DNA of 64,000 nucleotides from Cumulibacter soli (GTDB lineage: Bacteria; Actinomycetota; Actinomycetes; Mycobacteriales; Antricoccaceae), in the NCBI RefSeq assembly GCF_004382795.1, contig NZ_SMSG01000002.1, forward strand, positions 124,001 through 188,000, written 5' to 3'. The stretch's first letter is position 1, and every line of letters begins with the position of its first letter. Of the stretch, positions 25,921 through 35,002 are shown in pieces. Under the pieces are notes generated by a model. The model saw nothing but the letters and a program-made list of their open reading frames with translations. It was not told the origin of the DNA and made no database searches. The position numbers and the translations under genes are program-made.

Positions 25921-28044
25921 TTAGAAGGTGGTCTTACCTTCGGCGACGAGGCGTTCGATCAATGGCGCCGGCGTCCAGAAGTACTCGCCATGCACCTCGC
26001 GAAGCTTCTTGATCTTCTCCAGCACCACGTCCAGCCCCTGCTGCGAAGCCCAGTGCATCGGACCGCCGCGGTAGGCCGGGAATCCGTAACCGTTGGTGTA
26101 GATGACGTCGATGTCCGAGGCGCGCTGAGCGATACCTTCATCAAGTAGCTTCGCTCCCTCGTTCACCAGTGCCAGCATTTCGCGTTCCACGATCTCTTCA
26201 TCGGTGATCGCTCGCCGAGTGATACCGGCGTCGGCCGCACACTTTTCGATGATCTGCTCGACTTCTGGATCCGGGATCGGCTTGCGGTTGCCGGCCTCGT
26301 ACTTGTAGAAACCCGCGCCGGTCTTCTGGCCGAGCCGTCCGGCGTCGACCACGATGTCGGCGACCTTCGAGAATCGAACTCCCGACGGCAGCAGTTCGCG
26401 CTGGCGCCGACGACCGGCGGCCGCGACGTCCAGACCTGCCAGGTCACCCATCGCGATCGGCCCCATTGCCAAACCAAAGGCCTGCAGCGCGCCGTCCAAC
26501 TGCTGCGGCGAAGCGCCTTCCTCGAGCAGGAAGTGTGCTTCGCGCACGTACGGCGACAGCATCCGGTTGCCGATGAATCCGTCGCAGATACGCGCGAGAA
26601 CGGCGATCTTGCCGACCTTCTGCGCGAGCTTCATCGACGTCGCGATCACGTCATCCGCCGTCTTGTCGGCGCGCACGACCTCCAGGAGCTTCATTACGTT
26701 GGCCGGGCTGAAGAAGTGCAGGCCGATGACATCCTGCGGGCGCGACGTGACGGCCGCGATCTGATCAATGTCCAGTCGCGAGGTGTTGGTCGCCAGGATC
26801 GCGCCCGGCTTCGCGATCGCATCGAGTTTGGTGAACAATTCCTTCTTGACCTCGAGGTCCTCGAACACGGCCTCGATGATCAGATCGGCGTCCTTGGCTG
26901 CCTCGAGCTCCAGCGTCGGGGTGATCAAACCGACACGGGTGGCGACCTGCTCGGCACTGAGGCGTCCCTTGGCGGCGGTGGCTTCGTAATTGCCCTTGAT
27001 GATCGACACACCGCGTTCGAGCTGTTCGGCGCCCTGTTCAATCAGCGTGACGGGAATGCCGGCATTGGCGAACACCATCGCGATACCGCCGCCCATCGTT
27101 CCGGCACCGATCACCGCGAGCGAGTTCACCGGCCGCAGCGCGGTCTCTTTCGACAGGCCGATAACCTTCGCCGCTTCCTTTTCCGCGAAGAATTGGTATT
27201 GCAGCGCAGCCGCTTCCGGGCTGGCCACCAACTCACGGAATTCGCGCTGTTCGACCGCCATGCCATCGGCGAACGTCGTCGCGTTGATCGCGCCTTCGAC
27301 ACAGTTGATGATGGCGTGCTGCGCACGTCCGTTACGCGCGTTCGGGCGAATCGCAGCGTGCGCAGCGGCGAGGTCGACACTGTCAGCATCTGGCACCGGA
27401 TTATTGGCGACGACCGGCAGATCGCTGACGCCGACGGCATTCTGCAGCGCCCACGCCACGCCGGCCTCGATAGGATCGCCGGTGAACGAGGCCTCGACGA
27501 TGCCGAGTTCGGCGCCGCGCTCACCGTTGACCGGAGCAGCGGTCAGCATCATGTCCATCGCCGGGACGGCACCGATCAGTCGCGGCAACCGCTGCGTTCC
27601 GCCGCCGCCGGGCAACAGCCCCAGGTTCGCCTCCGGCAGACCCAAGTTCGCGTTCTTCTCGGCGATCCGGAAATGGCAGCCGAGCGCCGTCTCCAGACCA
27701 CCGCCGAGAGCGAACCCATGAATAGCAGCGACAACAGCCTTCGGCGCGCTGGCGATGTAGTCGAACATGTCGTGAATGCTCGGACCTTCGCGTCCGGCCG
27801 CCGTGTTGAGCTGACGCAGGTCGGCACCGCCGCAGAAGCCCTTACCGGCCGGATCGCCGGTGAGCACGATCGCCTTCACGGCCGGATCATCCATACCCTT
27901 ACGGATTCCGGCATCCATACCGATCCGCATGTGGTTGGACAGGCCGTTCACCGGCGGGTTGGCGAGGACCACGACGGCGATACCGTCGACGACCCCGTAG
28001 CGGACGGTCTCGGAAAGATCGATGTAACTAGCAGGCACGCTCAT
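25921..28044 (-). CDS. FadB-like bifunctional enoyl-CoA hydratase / 3-hydroxyacyl-CoA dehydrogenase
   Basis: Beta-oxidation enzyme of 707 residues. Residues 1-190 are a crotonase domain (GKGFCGGADLRQL and HGFALGGGLETALGCHFRIA oxyanion segments); from about 300 a NAD-binding domain starts with VIGAGTMGGGIAMVFA; two C-terminal 3HCDH domains end with YTNGYGFPAYRGGPMHWA. This order is that of the peroxisomal-type bifunctional enzyme. A plausible ribosome site (GAAGGGG) lies upstream of the ATG at 28044, so the longer frame to 28086 is not favoured. It stands alone, 92 bases downstream of prmC on the same strand. Confidence 0.95.
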   Translation of the reverse strand: MSVPASYIDLSETVRYGVVDGIAVVVLANPPVNGLSNHMRIGMDAGIRKGMDDPAVKAIVLTGDPAGKGFCGGADLRQLNTAAGREGPSIHDMFDYIASAPKAVVAAIHGFALGGGLETALGCHFRIAEKNANLGLPEANLGLLPGGGGTQRLPRLIGAVPAMDMMLTAAPVNGERGAELGIVEASFTGDPIEAGVAWALQNAVGVSDLPVVANNPVPDADSVDLAAAHAAIRPNARNGRAQHAIINCVEGAINATTFADGMAVEQREFRELVASPEAAALQYQFFAEKEAAKVIGLSKETALRPVNSLAVIGAGTMGGGIAMVFANAGIPVTLIEQGAEQLERGVSIIKGNYEATAAKGRLSAEQVATRVGLITPTLELEAAKDADLIIEAVFEDLEVKKELFTKLDAIAKPGAILATNTSRLDIDQIAAVTSRPQDVIGLHFFSPANVMKLLEVVRADKTADDVIATSMKLAQKVGKIAVLARICDGFIGNRMLSPYVREAHFLLEEGASPQQLDGALQAFGLAMGPIAMGDLAGLDVAAAGRRRQRELLPSGVRFSKVADIVVDAGRLGQKTGAGFYKYEAGNRKPIPDPEVEQIIEKCAADAGITRRAITDEEIVEREMLALVNEGAKLLDEGIAQRASDIDVIYTNGYGFPAYRGGPMHWASQQGLDVVLEKIKKLREVHGEYFWTPAPLIERLVAEGKTTF

Positions 28045-28136
28045 GCGCCAGGCCCCTTCGCGGCTCGACAAGGTGATCTGCCGCATTCTTGCAGAGTCTG
28101 CTGACGGACGTCAGAATCGGCGGTGGTTTAGGCGGC

Positions 28137-28982
28137 TCAGCGCTGAAGGGTGGCGCGGACGAATCGCGGCCGGCCGGCCAGATCGCGCAGCGGCGTAATC
28201 GCGTCGTACCGGCCGCTGGCGGCGAACAACTCGAGGACTGCGTTTTGGTGCGATGCATCGTGCTCCAGAACTGTCACCCCGCCCGGACGCAACAGGTCCG
28301 CGATCCGCGCGACGAGCGGGCGGATCAGGTCAAGTCCATCGGCTCCGGCGAATACTGCCTCGCTTGGGTCGTGCCGGACCTCCTGATCGATACCCGTCGA
28401 CGCCGGCACGTACGGCGGATTGCAGGTCACCAGGTCCGCGGCACCGGTTCTCAGTTCGGCCCGCAGCACGTCATCGTGCACGACTTGCACCTTCGGAGCG
28501 AATTGCTCGACGTTGCGGCGCAGCCAACCGACGGCATCAGCTGACCGCTCGAGGGCGATGACCTGCGCCGTCGGGCGCGCCACGGCGATCGCGATCGCGA
28601 TTGCTCCGGTGCCGGCGCACAGGTCAATAACGGTCGGCTCGGCGATGACCTCGGTCGCCGCCAACGCGGTCTCAACGAGCATTTCTGTCTCCGGGCGCGG
28701 GATGAAGCCTCCCGGTCCGACGTGTAGTTCCAGCCCGTAAAAGCCCGCCGTACCCGTCAGATGCTGCAGCGGTTCACGGGCGCCGCGACGTGCGATCAGA
28801 TCGGCGTATCGCGATGCCTGCTGAGCATCCACCCCCGGCGCCAACGGCAACATCCCACGCGGACGTCCCAGCACGTGCGCCAGCAGTTCGGTCGCGTCGT
28901 GCTCGGCCGCAGCGATGCCCGCTGCACGCAACGCCGTCATTCCCGCTGAACGCACCCGGTGCACCGGGCCCGCGGTGATCAC
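28137..28982 (-). CDS. prmC: Peptide chain release factor N5-glutamine methyltransferase
   Basis: SAM-dependent methyltransferase (281 residues) that modifies the glutamine of the GGQ motif of release factors. The SAM-binding motif DLCAGTGAIAIAIA and the catalytic NPPY (in VTCNPPYVP) are clear, preceded by the helical N-terminal PrmC domain. Its GTG start overlaps the prfA stop by one base, so enzyme and substrate gene are translationally linked. Confidence 0.96.
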   Translation of the reverse strand: MITAGPVHRVRSAGMTALRAAGIAAAEHDATELLAHVLGRPRGMLPLAPGVDAQQASRYADLIARRGAREPLQHLTGTAGFYGLELHVGPGGFIPRPETEMLVETALAATEVIAEPTVIDLCAGTGAIAIAIAVARPTAQVIALERSADAVGWLRRNVEQFAPKVQVVHDDVLRAELRTGAADLVTCNPPYVPASTGIDQEVRHDPSEAVFAGADGLDLIRPLVARIADLLRPGGVTVLEHDASHQNAVLELFAASGRYDAITPLRDLAGRPRFVRATLQR

Positions 28983-30067
28983 TACTGCGCGGCGCCCTTC
29001 AGTAGCTCGGCGGTCTCCATCTCGATCAATGAATCGACGACGGGATCCAGTTCGCCGTCCAGCACCACGTCAAGGTTGTACGCCTTGAAACCGCTGCGGT
29101 GATCGGAAATGCGGTTCTCCGGGAAGTTATAGGTACGCACCCGCTCGGAGCGGTCGACGGTACGAACCTGGTTCTTACGCATGTCCGAGGCCTCGGCGTT
29201 CGCCTTTTCTTGAGCGTCCGCCAGCAATCGAGCGCGCAGGATACGCATCGCGGATTCCTTGTTCTGAAGCTGCGACTTCTCGTTCTGACACGACACCACG
29301 ATTCCGGTGGGCTCGTGCGTAATCCGCACCGCGGAGTCGGTGGTGTTCACGCTCTGACCACCAGGTCCCGAGGATCGGTAGACGTCAATGCGCAGGTCGT
29401 TCTGGTTGATCTCGATGTCGACTTCTTCAGCTTCCGGGTACACCAGGACACCGGCGGCCGAGGTATGGATACGACCCTGAGATTCGGTAACCGGCACCCG
29501 CTGCACACGGTGTACGCCGCCTTCATGCTTCAGTCGCTGCCAGATACCCGCGCCATCCTCAGCCTGGCCGCGCATTTTGATCGCGATAGAGACGTCCTTG
29601 TAGCCGCCGAGGTCGGACAGGGTCGAGTCGATCATCTCGAACTTCCAGCGGTTACGTTCGGCGTACCGCTGGTACATCCGCAACAGATCACCGGCGAACA
29701 GCGCTGATTCTTCACCGCCCTCACCCGCCTTGATCTCCATGATGATGTCCTTGTCATCGTTGGGATCACGCGGCAACAGCATGGTGCGCAGTTTCTGTTC
29801 CTGCTCAGCGATCGACTCCGCGAGAGCGGTGGCTTCCTCGGCGAACGCCGCATCCTCCTCAGCCAGTTCGCGCGCGGCGGTGAGGTCCTCGCGGGTCTGC
29901 TCCAATTGTCGCGCCGCGGCGACGATCGGGCCCAACTGCGCGAAGCGCTTACCGAGTTCGCGGGCCTTGACCTGGTCGGAATGCACTGCCGGGTCCGATA
30001 GTTGCTCCTGGACGTCGGCGTGCTCGGCGATCAGTCCGCTAAGAGTGTCGAGGCCTTCTGCGCTCAT
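28982..30067 (-). CDS. prfA: Peptide chain release factor 1
   Basis: Class I release factor of 361 residues reading UAA and UAG. The catalytic GGQ is in [15 protein letters not shown] and the codon-recognition tripeptide is PVT, in [17 protein letters not shown] lies 6 bases before the ATG. It is followed by prmC in an overlapping pair and preceded by rpmE with a terminator hairpin between, so it probably has its own promoter in the short gap at 30068-30113 or is reached by readthrough. Confidence 0.98.
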   Translation of the reverse strand: MSAEGLDTLSGLIAEHADVQEQLSDPAVHSDQVKARELGKRFAQLGPIVAAARQLEQTREDLTAARELAEEDAAFAEEATALAESIAEQEQKLRTMLLPRDPNDDKDIIMEIKAGEGGEESALFAGDLLRMYQRYAERNRWKFEMIDSTLSDLGGYKDVSIAIKMRGQAEDGAGIWQRLKHEGGVHRVQRVPVTESQGRIHTSAAGVLVYPEAEEVDIEINQNDLRIDVYRSSGPGGQSVNTTDSAVRITHEPTGIVVSCQNEKSQLQNKESAMRILRARLLADAQEKANAEASDMRKNQVRTVDRSERVRTYNFPENRISDHRSGFKAYNLDVVLDGELDPVVDSLIEMETAELLKGAAQ

Positions 30068-30113
30068 GATCTGTCCTTTGGGGTGAGGTGGCGAGGGTGG
30101 GTGCTCAATGACA

Positions 30114-30154
30114 AACGACGCCCGATGGGGACCGAAGTCCCACCGGGCGTCGTC
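30114..30154 (-). terminator. Terminator hairpin between rpmE and prfA
   Basis: An imperfect stem of about 17 base pairs (arms around GACGCCCGGTGGG and CCCCATCGGGCGTC) with a short loop lies just after the rpmE stop on the minus strand and is followed by TTTGT. Confidence 0.75.
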
Positions 30155-30163
30155 ATCAAAAAG

Positions 30164-30394
30164 CTAAGCGCCAGCCTTGGCTCCACGCTCGCGCTTGCCG
30201 AACCGCTTCTCGAAGCGGGCCACGCGGCCACCGGAGTCGAGGATCTTCTGCTTGCCCGTGTAGAACGGGTGGCAGTTGGAGCACACTTCAGCGCTGATGG
30301 AGCCGCTGGTGACGGTGCTACGAGTGGTGAACGAGTTGCCGCACGAGCAGGTGACCTGCGTCTCGACGTACTCGGGGTGAATATCCTTGCGCAC
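30164..30394 (-). CDS. rpmE: 50S ribosomal protein L31 (zinc-binding form)
   Basis: Ribosomal protein bL31 of 76 residues. The zinc ligands are kept (CSCG near residue 17 and CSNC near residue 38), so this is the C+ form rather than the zinc-independent paralogue. The PFYTGKQK and [11 protein letters not shown] segments are family hallmarks. It lies downstream of rho, as in mycobacteria. Confidence 0.97.
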   Translation of the reverse strand: MRKDIHPEYVETQVTCSCGNSFTTRSTVTSGSISAEVCSNCHPFYTGKQKILDSGGRVARFEKRFGKRERGAKAGA

Positions 30395-30478
30395 GATGTC
30401 TACTTTCTGCTGTGGTCGCCGGGTCGCCGCGTAGCGGCGTGAACCGGTACCGATGTGAGAACTGATCTAGTATGCCAG

Positions 30479-30509
30479 ATCCCTTGCGTCGGCAGAACGC
30501 TCAAGGGAT
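30479..30509 (-). terminator. Putative hairpin after rho
   Basis: Eight-base arms (ATCCCTTG and CAAGGGAT) enclose a 15-base loop just downstream of the rho stop. The loop is long and there is no T tract, so termination is only a suggestion. Confidence 0.45.
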
Positions 30510-30528
30510 GTGATCTATTCCGAGCGGA

Positions 30529-32679
30529 TCAGTCGTCGTCCGCGCCTGGGGTGTTCTTGGCGATCTGCATGAGGAATTCCGCGTTGTTCTGCGTCTTCTT
30601 CATCCGTGAGATCAGCAAGTCGATCGCTTCGATCGGGTCCAGGGCGTGCAGTACCCGTCGCAGTTTGATGATGATCGCGAGTTCCTCACGCGAAAGCAGG
30701 ATCTCTTCCTTACGGGTGCCCGAGGCGTCAACGTCCACGGCCGGGAATACCCGCTTGTCGGCGATCTTGCGATCAAGCTTGAGTTCGGCATTACCGGTGC
30801 CCTTGAACTCTTCGTAGATCACGCTGTCCATCATCGAGCCGGTCTCAACGAGGGCGGTGGCGATAATGGTCAGCGAGCCGCCGTTCTCGATATTGCGCGC
30901 GGCACCCAGGAACCGTTTGGGCGGATACAGCGCGGTCGAGTCGACACCACCGGACAGGATGCGTCCGCTGGTCGGCGCCGCCAGGTTGTAGGCGCGACCG
31001 AGACGGGTGATCGAGTCCAGCAGGACCACGACGTCGTGACCGAGTTCGACCAGACGCTTCGCGCGTTCGATCGACAGTTCGGCGACCGTGGTGTGATCTG
31101 TCGGCGGACGGTCGAAGGTCGAGGCAATGACCTCGCCCTTCACCGAGCGCTGCATGTCGGTGACCTCTTCGGGACGTTCGTCGACCAGGACGACCATGAG
31201 GTGGCACTCAGGGTTGTTCGTCGTGATCGCGTTCGCGATCGCCTGCAACACCGAGGTCTTACCGGCCTTCGGCGGCGAGGCGATGAGCGCGCGCTGCCCC
31301 TTACCGATCGGCATTACCAGATCGATAATTCGAGTGGTCAAGATATTGGGCTGGGTTTCCAGACGCAGCCGCTTCTGCGGGTACAGCGGGGTGAGCTTGG
31401 TGAATTCGGGGCGCGACTTAGCCGCCTCGACGTCCAACCCGTTGACGGTGTCCAGGCGAACGAGCGCGTTGTACTTCTCACGGCGCTCCCCTTCGCGTGG
31501 TGCCTTCACTGCGCCGGTGATCGCATCGCCGCGCCGCAGCGAGTAACGACGCACCTGCGACAGCGACACGTACACGTCGTTCGCACCGGTCAGGTAACCG
31601 GAGGTACGCACGAACGCGTAGTTGTCCAGTACGTCGAGGATTCCCGCGATCGGCACGAGGACGTCATCCTCGTTGATCTGCGGTTCGTCGTACCGATCGT
31701 TGCCGCGATTGCGCCCGCCACGGTTGTTGCCGTTGTTGTCGCGGAACCGATCGCGCCCGCGCCGACGACGACGTCCGCGGCCACCGCCATTGTCGTCATC
31801 ATCATCGAACCGGTCGTTATTGCGGCTATTGCGATTGTTGCGCTGGTTGTCGTTGCGCTGATTGTCGTTGTCGCGGTTGTTCGAACCACGATCGTTATTG
31901 CGATTGCCGCGCTGCTGGTTGTCGTCGCGGCCGCCGCTCTCGCGCTGGTCATCGTTACCGCCGCGCTGAGAATCGTTGCGCTGGCCATCATTGCGGTTGT
32001 CGCCGCGGTCGTTACCATTGCGCTGATTGTCGTTGCGGTTGTTGTCATTGCGGTTGTTGTCACTGCGGTTGTTGTCATTGCGGTTGTTGCGCTGACGATT
32101 GTCGTTGCGACCCGCCGAGTTGCCTTGGGCCTCGGACGACGAGTCGCCGTCGGAGGATGGCGCGGCACCGCTCGGCTCCCGCTCGGAACGGGTGGTCTCT
32201 AGCGGCAGCGTCTCGGCCTGCGCCTGCTCGCGCCGACGCGATCCACCGCGCTCTGCGCCACTCTCGGACGTCGCGGACGCATCCGAAGATGCTTTGGCGC
32301 TGACGTCGGACTTCGCCGGCGCGTTGTTCGAGTCGCCGGTAGCGACCGGCTGATTCTGCGCAGCGGGTTCGCTGCTCGTCGCGGCCACGTCAGTGGCGGG
32401 CGCGTCGGTCTTCGCCGACTTCGCGGGCGCCGCCTTCTTCCGAGGCGACGAGGACTTCGCTGCCGCAGCAGCGGGAGCGTCGGAGCCCTGACGCTCCTTG
32501 ATGGCGGCGATCAAGTCGCCTTTGCGCATCTTGCTGGTCCCGGAGATGCCCAGCCCAGCAGCAACCTGCTGCAATTCGGCCAGGACCATGCCCGATAGGC
32601 CAGTGCCACGCCGCGCGCGCTTGGCCGGCGCAGCCGACTCATTCGCGACAGCATCCACCTGATCAGTGGTGTCAGTCAA
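30529..32679 (-). CDS. rho: Transcription termination factor Rho with a long disordered insertion
   Basis: Hexameric RNA-dependent ATPase/helicase of 716 residues against 419 in E. coli. Residues 28-65 form the Rho N domain (SGMVLAELQQVAAGLGI); residues 66-190 are Ala/Ser-rich; residues 192-328 are almost only Asn, Arg, Asp, Gln and Gly; the RNA-binding cold-shock-like domain starts near 340 and the motor has P-loop PPKAGKTSVLQ and LDSITRLGRAYN. Expansion of short repeats is visible at the DNA level (32035-32090). The best start is TTG at 32679 with AAGGA 6 bases upstream. Actinobacterial Rho proteins often have such insertions, which add RNA binding. Confidence 0.97.
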   Translation of the reverse strand: MTDTTDQVDAVANESAAPAKRARRGTGLSGMVLAELQQVAAGLGISGTSKMRKGDLIAAIKERQGSDAPAAAAAKSSSPRKKAAPAKSAKTDAPATDVAATSSEPAAQNQPVATGDSNNAPAKSDVSAKASSDASATSESGAERGGSRRREQAQAETLPLETTRSEREPSGAAPSSDGDSSSEAQGNSAGRNDNRQRNNRNDNNRSDNNRNDNNRNDNQRNGNDRGDNRNDGQRNDSQRGGNDDQRESGGRDDNQQRGNRNNDRGSNNRDNDNQRNDNQRNNRNSRNNDRFDDDDDNGGGRGRRRRRGRDRFRDNNGNNRGGRNRGNDRYDEPQINEDDVLVPIAGILDVLDNYAFVRTSGYLTGANDVYVSLSQVRRYSLRRGDAITGAVKAPREGERREKYNALVRLDTVNGLDVEAAKSRPEFTKLTPLYPQKRLRLETQPNILTTRIIDLVMPIGKGQRALIASPPKAGKTSVLQAIANAITTNNPECHLMVVLVDERPEEVTDMQRSVKGEVIASTFDRPPTDHTTVAELSIERAKRLVELGHDVVVLLDSITRLGRAYNLAAPTSGRILSGGVDSTALYPPKRFLGAARNIENGGSLTIIATALVETGSMMDSVIYEEFKGTGNAELKLDRKIADKRVFPAVDVDASGTRKEEILLSREELAIIIKLRRVLHALDPIEAIDLLISRMKKTQNNAEFLMQIAKNTPGADDD
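32035..32090. repeat. 15-base tandem repeat inside rho encoding NDNNR units
   Basis: Three nearly identical 15-base units and a partial fourth follow one another (unit GCGGTTGTTGTCATT on the plus strand). They stay in frame and encode Asn-Asp-Asn-Asn-Arg repeats in the disordered insertion of Rho, suggesting recent slippage or unequal exchange. Confidence 0.85.
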
Positions 32680-33030
32680 TGGGGATCCTTCCCAGGATGG
32701 TCTTCGCTGCTCATCGCAACGAATGGACCAGTTTGGCTACCGCGAACACGTCGCTCGCGGATGCAGTGTCAGACCGTTTGCGTGGAATCGTGCGAGGACC
32801 GATGGTCACAGGCTGGCACTTGCGTGTACTAGCGCTGTCTTTGCTCGCACTGTCTTTACGGGCCGAAGTTGCACATGCAGCGAGGCGAACAAAGAACTCC
32901 GCGGCTTTCCACTTCGATACCGCTATGCGTCGGCCCACAACGGGTGCCGAACGACTGACATTTCTAAGGGTAGACGGCACATAATCCGCAAGCAAGTACA
33001 GCGCCCACACGAATCGTGTGTGTCGTCACC
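32680..33030. other. 350-base leader region between thrB and rho
   Basis: No convincing gene lies here; the open frames are short and unlike the neighbours. Near the thrB end is a small inverted repeat (CACACGA and TCGTGTG, about 33007-33022), then the putative rho promoter at 32967-32995. That would give rho an untranslated leader of about 280 bases, a length that leaves room for regulation such as attenuation of rho by Rho itself, as known in E. coli. No riboswitch class was recognised. Confidence 0.6.
32967..32995 (-). promoter_or_regulatory. Putative promoter of rho (TTGCTT-N17-TACCCT)
   Basis: On the minus strand a -35 like TTGCTT and a -10 like TACCCT are separated by exactly 17 bases, in the gap between the thrB stop and the rho start. 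It is the best sigma-70-type match in the gap. Confidence 0.5.
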
Positions 33031-33933
33031 CTAAATCAACCGAGCGCCGCGCAAATCAATTCCCGCATCGACAATCTCGAAGTGCACCGGCGACGCGGCC
33101 ACAGCCGCGGCGAGCCGCTCGGACACGTCTTCGGTGGTGAACATGACCACCGCCGGACCCGCCCCGGAGATGGCCGCAGCGACACCTTCGGCACGCAGTC
33201 TCTGCATCAGGTCATAACTGTCCTGGTAAGCCGCCGCCCGGTACCCCTGATGCAGGTAGTCCGCGGTAGCCGGCAACAACAGCGACGGGTCGGCGGTAAA
33301 GGCGTGAATGCACAACGCTGCGCGTGCGCTATTGCGGACGGCGTCGCGGTGCGAAACGGTCTGCGGGATCAGCCCGCGGGCCACGGAGGTAGACAATACG
33401 GCGCTCGGGATCGCTAATATAGCGTGGATCTCTGGATGCGGATCGAGGTGCGCGACCCCCCAGACACCGTCATCCTCCCAGGACACGTTCAACCCGCCGT
33501 TAAGGCACGGGGCGACGTTGTCGGGGTGCCCATCGATGTCGCTGCCGATCTGCAGCAGGTCCGCAGTGCTCACGTCGTATCCGGCTTCGGCGGCGTACGC
33601 CTTGCCCACGAACAGGCCGGCTACGATCGCGGACGCCGAGGATCCTAGGCCCTGCCCATGCGGGATCCGGTTCTCGCAGGTGAGCCGCACCGGACCAATA
33701 TCCCAACGCTGCGCTTCGAACAGGTCGCGCATCGTGCCGAGCACCATGTGCGTGCGATCGCGCGGCAGGGTATCGGCGCCGACACCCGTGACGATAATCT
33801 CGTCCCCCTCACCGGAGGCGGCCTCGACGCTCACGGTGTCATGAATGTTCAGCGCGAGGCCCATGCAGTCAAACCCCGGACCGAGGTTGGCCGTGGTCGC
33901 AGGGATCTGCGCAGTGATCTTGCCTGCCACCAT
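33031..33933 (-). CDS. thrB: Homoserine kinase
   Basis: GHMP-family kinase (300 residues) that phosphorylates homoserine in threonine synthesis. The ATP-binding motif PHGQGLGSSASAIVAG is at about residues 91-106, with the N-terminal PATTANLGPGFDCMG and the C-terminal ISGAGPAVVMF motifs. The start lies 2 bases past the thrC stop, in the operon hom-thrC-thrB. Confidence 0.97.
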   Translation of the reverse strand: MVAGKITAQIPATTANLGPGFDCMGLALNIHDTVSVEAASGEGDEIIVTGVGADTLPRDRTHMVLGTMRDLFEAQRWDIGPVRLTCENRIPHGQGLGSSASAIVAGLFVGKAYAAEAGYDVSTADLLQIGSDIDGHPDNVAPCLNGGLNVSWEDDGVWGVAHLDPHPEIHAILAIPSAVLSTSVARGLIPQTVSHRDAVRNSARAALCIHAFTADPSLLLPATADYLHQGYRAAAYQDSYDLMQRLRAEGVAAAISGAGPAVVMFTTEDVSERLAAAVAASPVHFEIVDAGIDLRGARLI

Positions 33934-33935
33934 CG

Positions 33936-34997
33936 CTAACCGAGGCCGAGCTTCGTCGCGGCGAGGGCGGCGTCGACGCTGATCCGGGTCGGCGTCGGCG
34001 CATTCGCTAGCGCGTTATCCGGATCCTTCAGTCCGTTGCCGGTTACCGTGCACACGATCCTCTGGCCGGAGTCGATCTTGCCCTCGCCGTGCGCCTTGAG
34101 CAGACCCGCGACGCTCGCCGCGGATGCAGGCTCGACGAAAACCGCGTCGGTGCTGGCCAGCAGGCGGTACGCGTCGAGTATCTCGGAGTCGGTGACCGAG
34201 TCGATTTGTCCCCCGCTGGCGTCGCGCGCGTCGATCGCTTTAGCCCAGGACGCCGGATTACCGATGCGGATCGCGGTCGCGATCGTCTCCGGGTTCTCCA
34301 CGACATGACCCAGCACAAGCGGCGCCGAACCGGCGGCTTGGAAGCCGAACATGCGCGGCGTCTTCGTGCTGCGCCCCGCCGCCGCGTACTCGGTGTACCC
34401 CTTCCAGTACGCCGTGATGTTGCCCGCGTTACCCACCGGCAGGCAGTGGATATCGGGCGCGTCGCCCAGGTTGTCGACGATCTCGAACGAGGCCGTCTTC
34501 TGGCCCTCGATCCGGTCGGGGTTGATCGAGTTCACGAGCGCCACCGGGTAGTCCTGAGTGAGCTTTTCTGCCAGGTTCAGGCAGTCGTCGAAGTTGCCGT
34601 CGACCTCCAGCAACCGCGCGCCGTGCATGACGGCCTGCGCCATCTTGCCCATCGCGATCTTGCCGGCCGGCACCAGGACCGCGCAGGTCAGCCCGCCGCG
34701 GGCGGCGTACGCCGCAGCAGACGCGCTGGTGTTGCCGGTCGATGCGCAGATCACGGCCTGCGCCCCGGACTGCTTGGCCTTGCTCATCGCCATCGTCATC
34801 CCGCGGTCCTTGAAGGAGCCGGTCGGGTTCGCGCCCTCGACTTTCAGGTACACGTCGCACCCAGTGCGCTCGGATAGTGCGGGCGCCGGCACTAGCGGCG
34901 TACCGCCCTCGAGAAGCGTGACAACGGGCGTGTCGTCGTCGACGGGAAGCCATTCGCGGTACTCCTCGATGAGTCCGCGCCAGGTCGGGGTGGCCAT
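33936..34997 (-). CDS. thrC: Threonine synthase
   Basis: PLP enzyme (353 residues) converting O-phosphohomoserine to threonine. The PLP lysine is in [11 protein letters not shown] and the phosphate-binding loop in [13 protein letters not shown]. This is the short bacterial form without the N-terminal extension. AAGGACTCC overlaps the hom stop upstream of the ATG, so the two genes are closely spaced (5 bases). Confidence 0.97.
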   Translation of the reverse strand: MATPTWRGLIEEYREWLPVDDDTPVVTLLEGGTPLVPAPALSERTGCDVYLKVEGANPTGSFKDRGMTMAMSKAKQSGAQAVICASTGNTSASAAAYAARGGLTCAVLVPAGKIAMGKMAQAVMHGARLLEVDGNFDDCLNLAEKLTQDYPVALVNSINPDRIEGQKTASFEIVDNLGDAPDIHCLPVGNAGNITAYWKGYTEYAAAGRSTKTPRMFGFQAAGSAPLVLGHVVENPETIATAIRIGNPASWAKAIDARDASGGQIDSVTDSEILDAYRLLASTDAVFVEPASAASVAGLLKAHGEGKIDSGQRIVCTVTGNGLKDPDNALANAPTPTRISVDAALAATKLGLG

Positions 34998-35002
34998 GGT
35001 GA

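Noticed and set aside
26533-28104. 523-codon open frame opposite the FadB-like gene
   Set aside because: Antisense shadow; Arg/Asp/His-rich and featureless.
32035-32090. Possible CRISPR-like or satellite array
   Set aside because: The repeats are contiguous, in frame and without spacers; they encode the Rho insertion.
30646-32202. 518-codon open frame on the plus strand opposite rho
   Set aside because: It is an antisense shadow of the Asn/Asp-rich and motor regions of rho: its protein is Val/Ile/Ala-rich from reversed Asn and Asp codons, and has no family motif.
32711-33010. 99-codon minus-strand open frame upstream of rho
   Set aside because: No ribosome site, no motif, and it spans the likely rho promoter and leader.
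33007-33022. Inverted repeat CACACGA/TCGTGTG after thrB as terminator
   Set aside because: Stem is only 7 base pairs with almost no loop and no T tract; not supported as a terminator.
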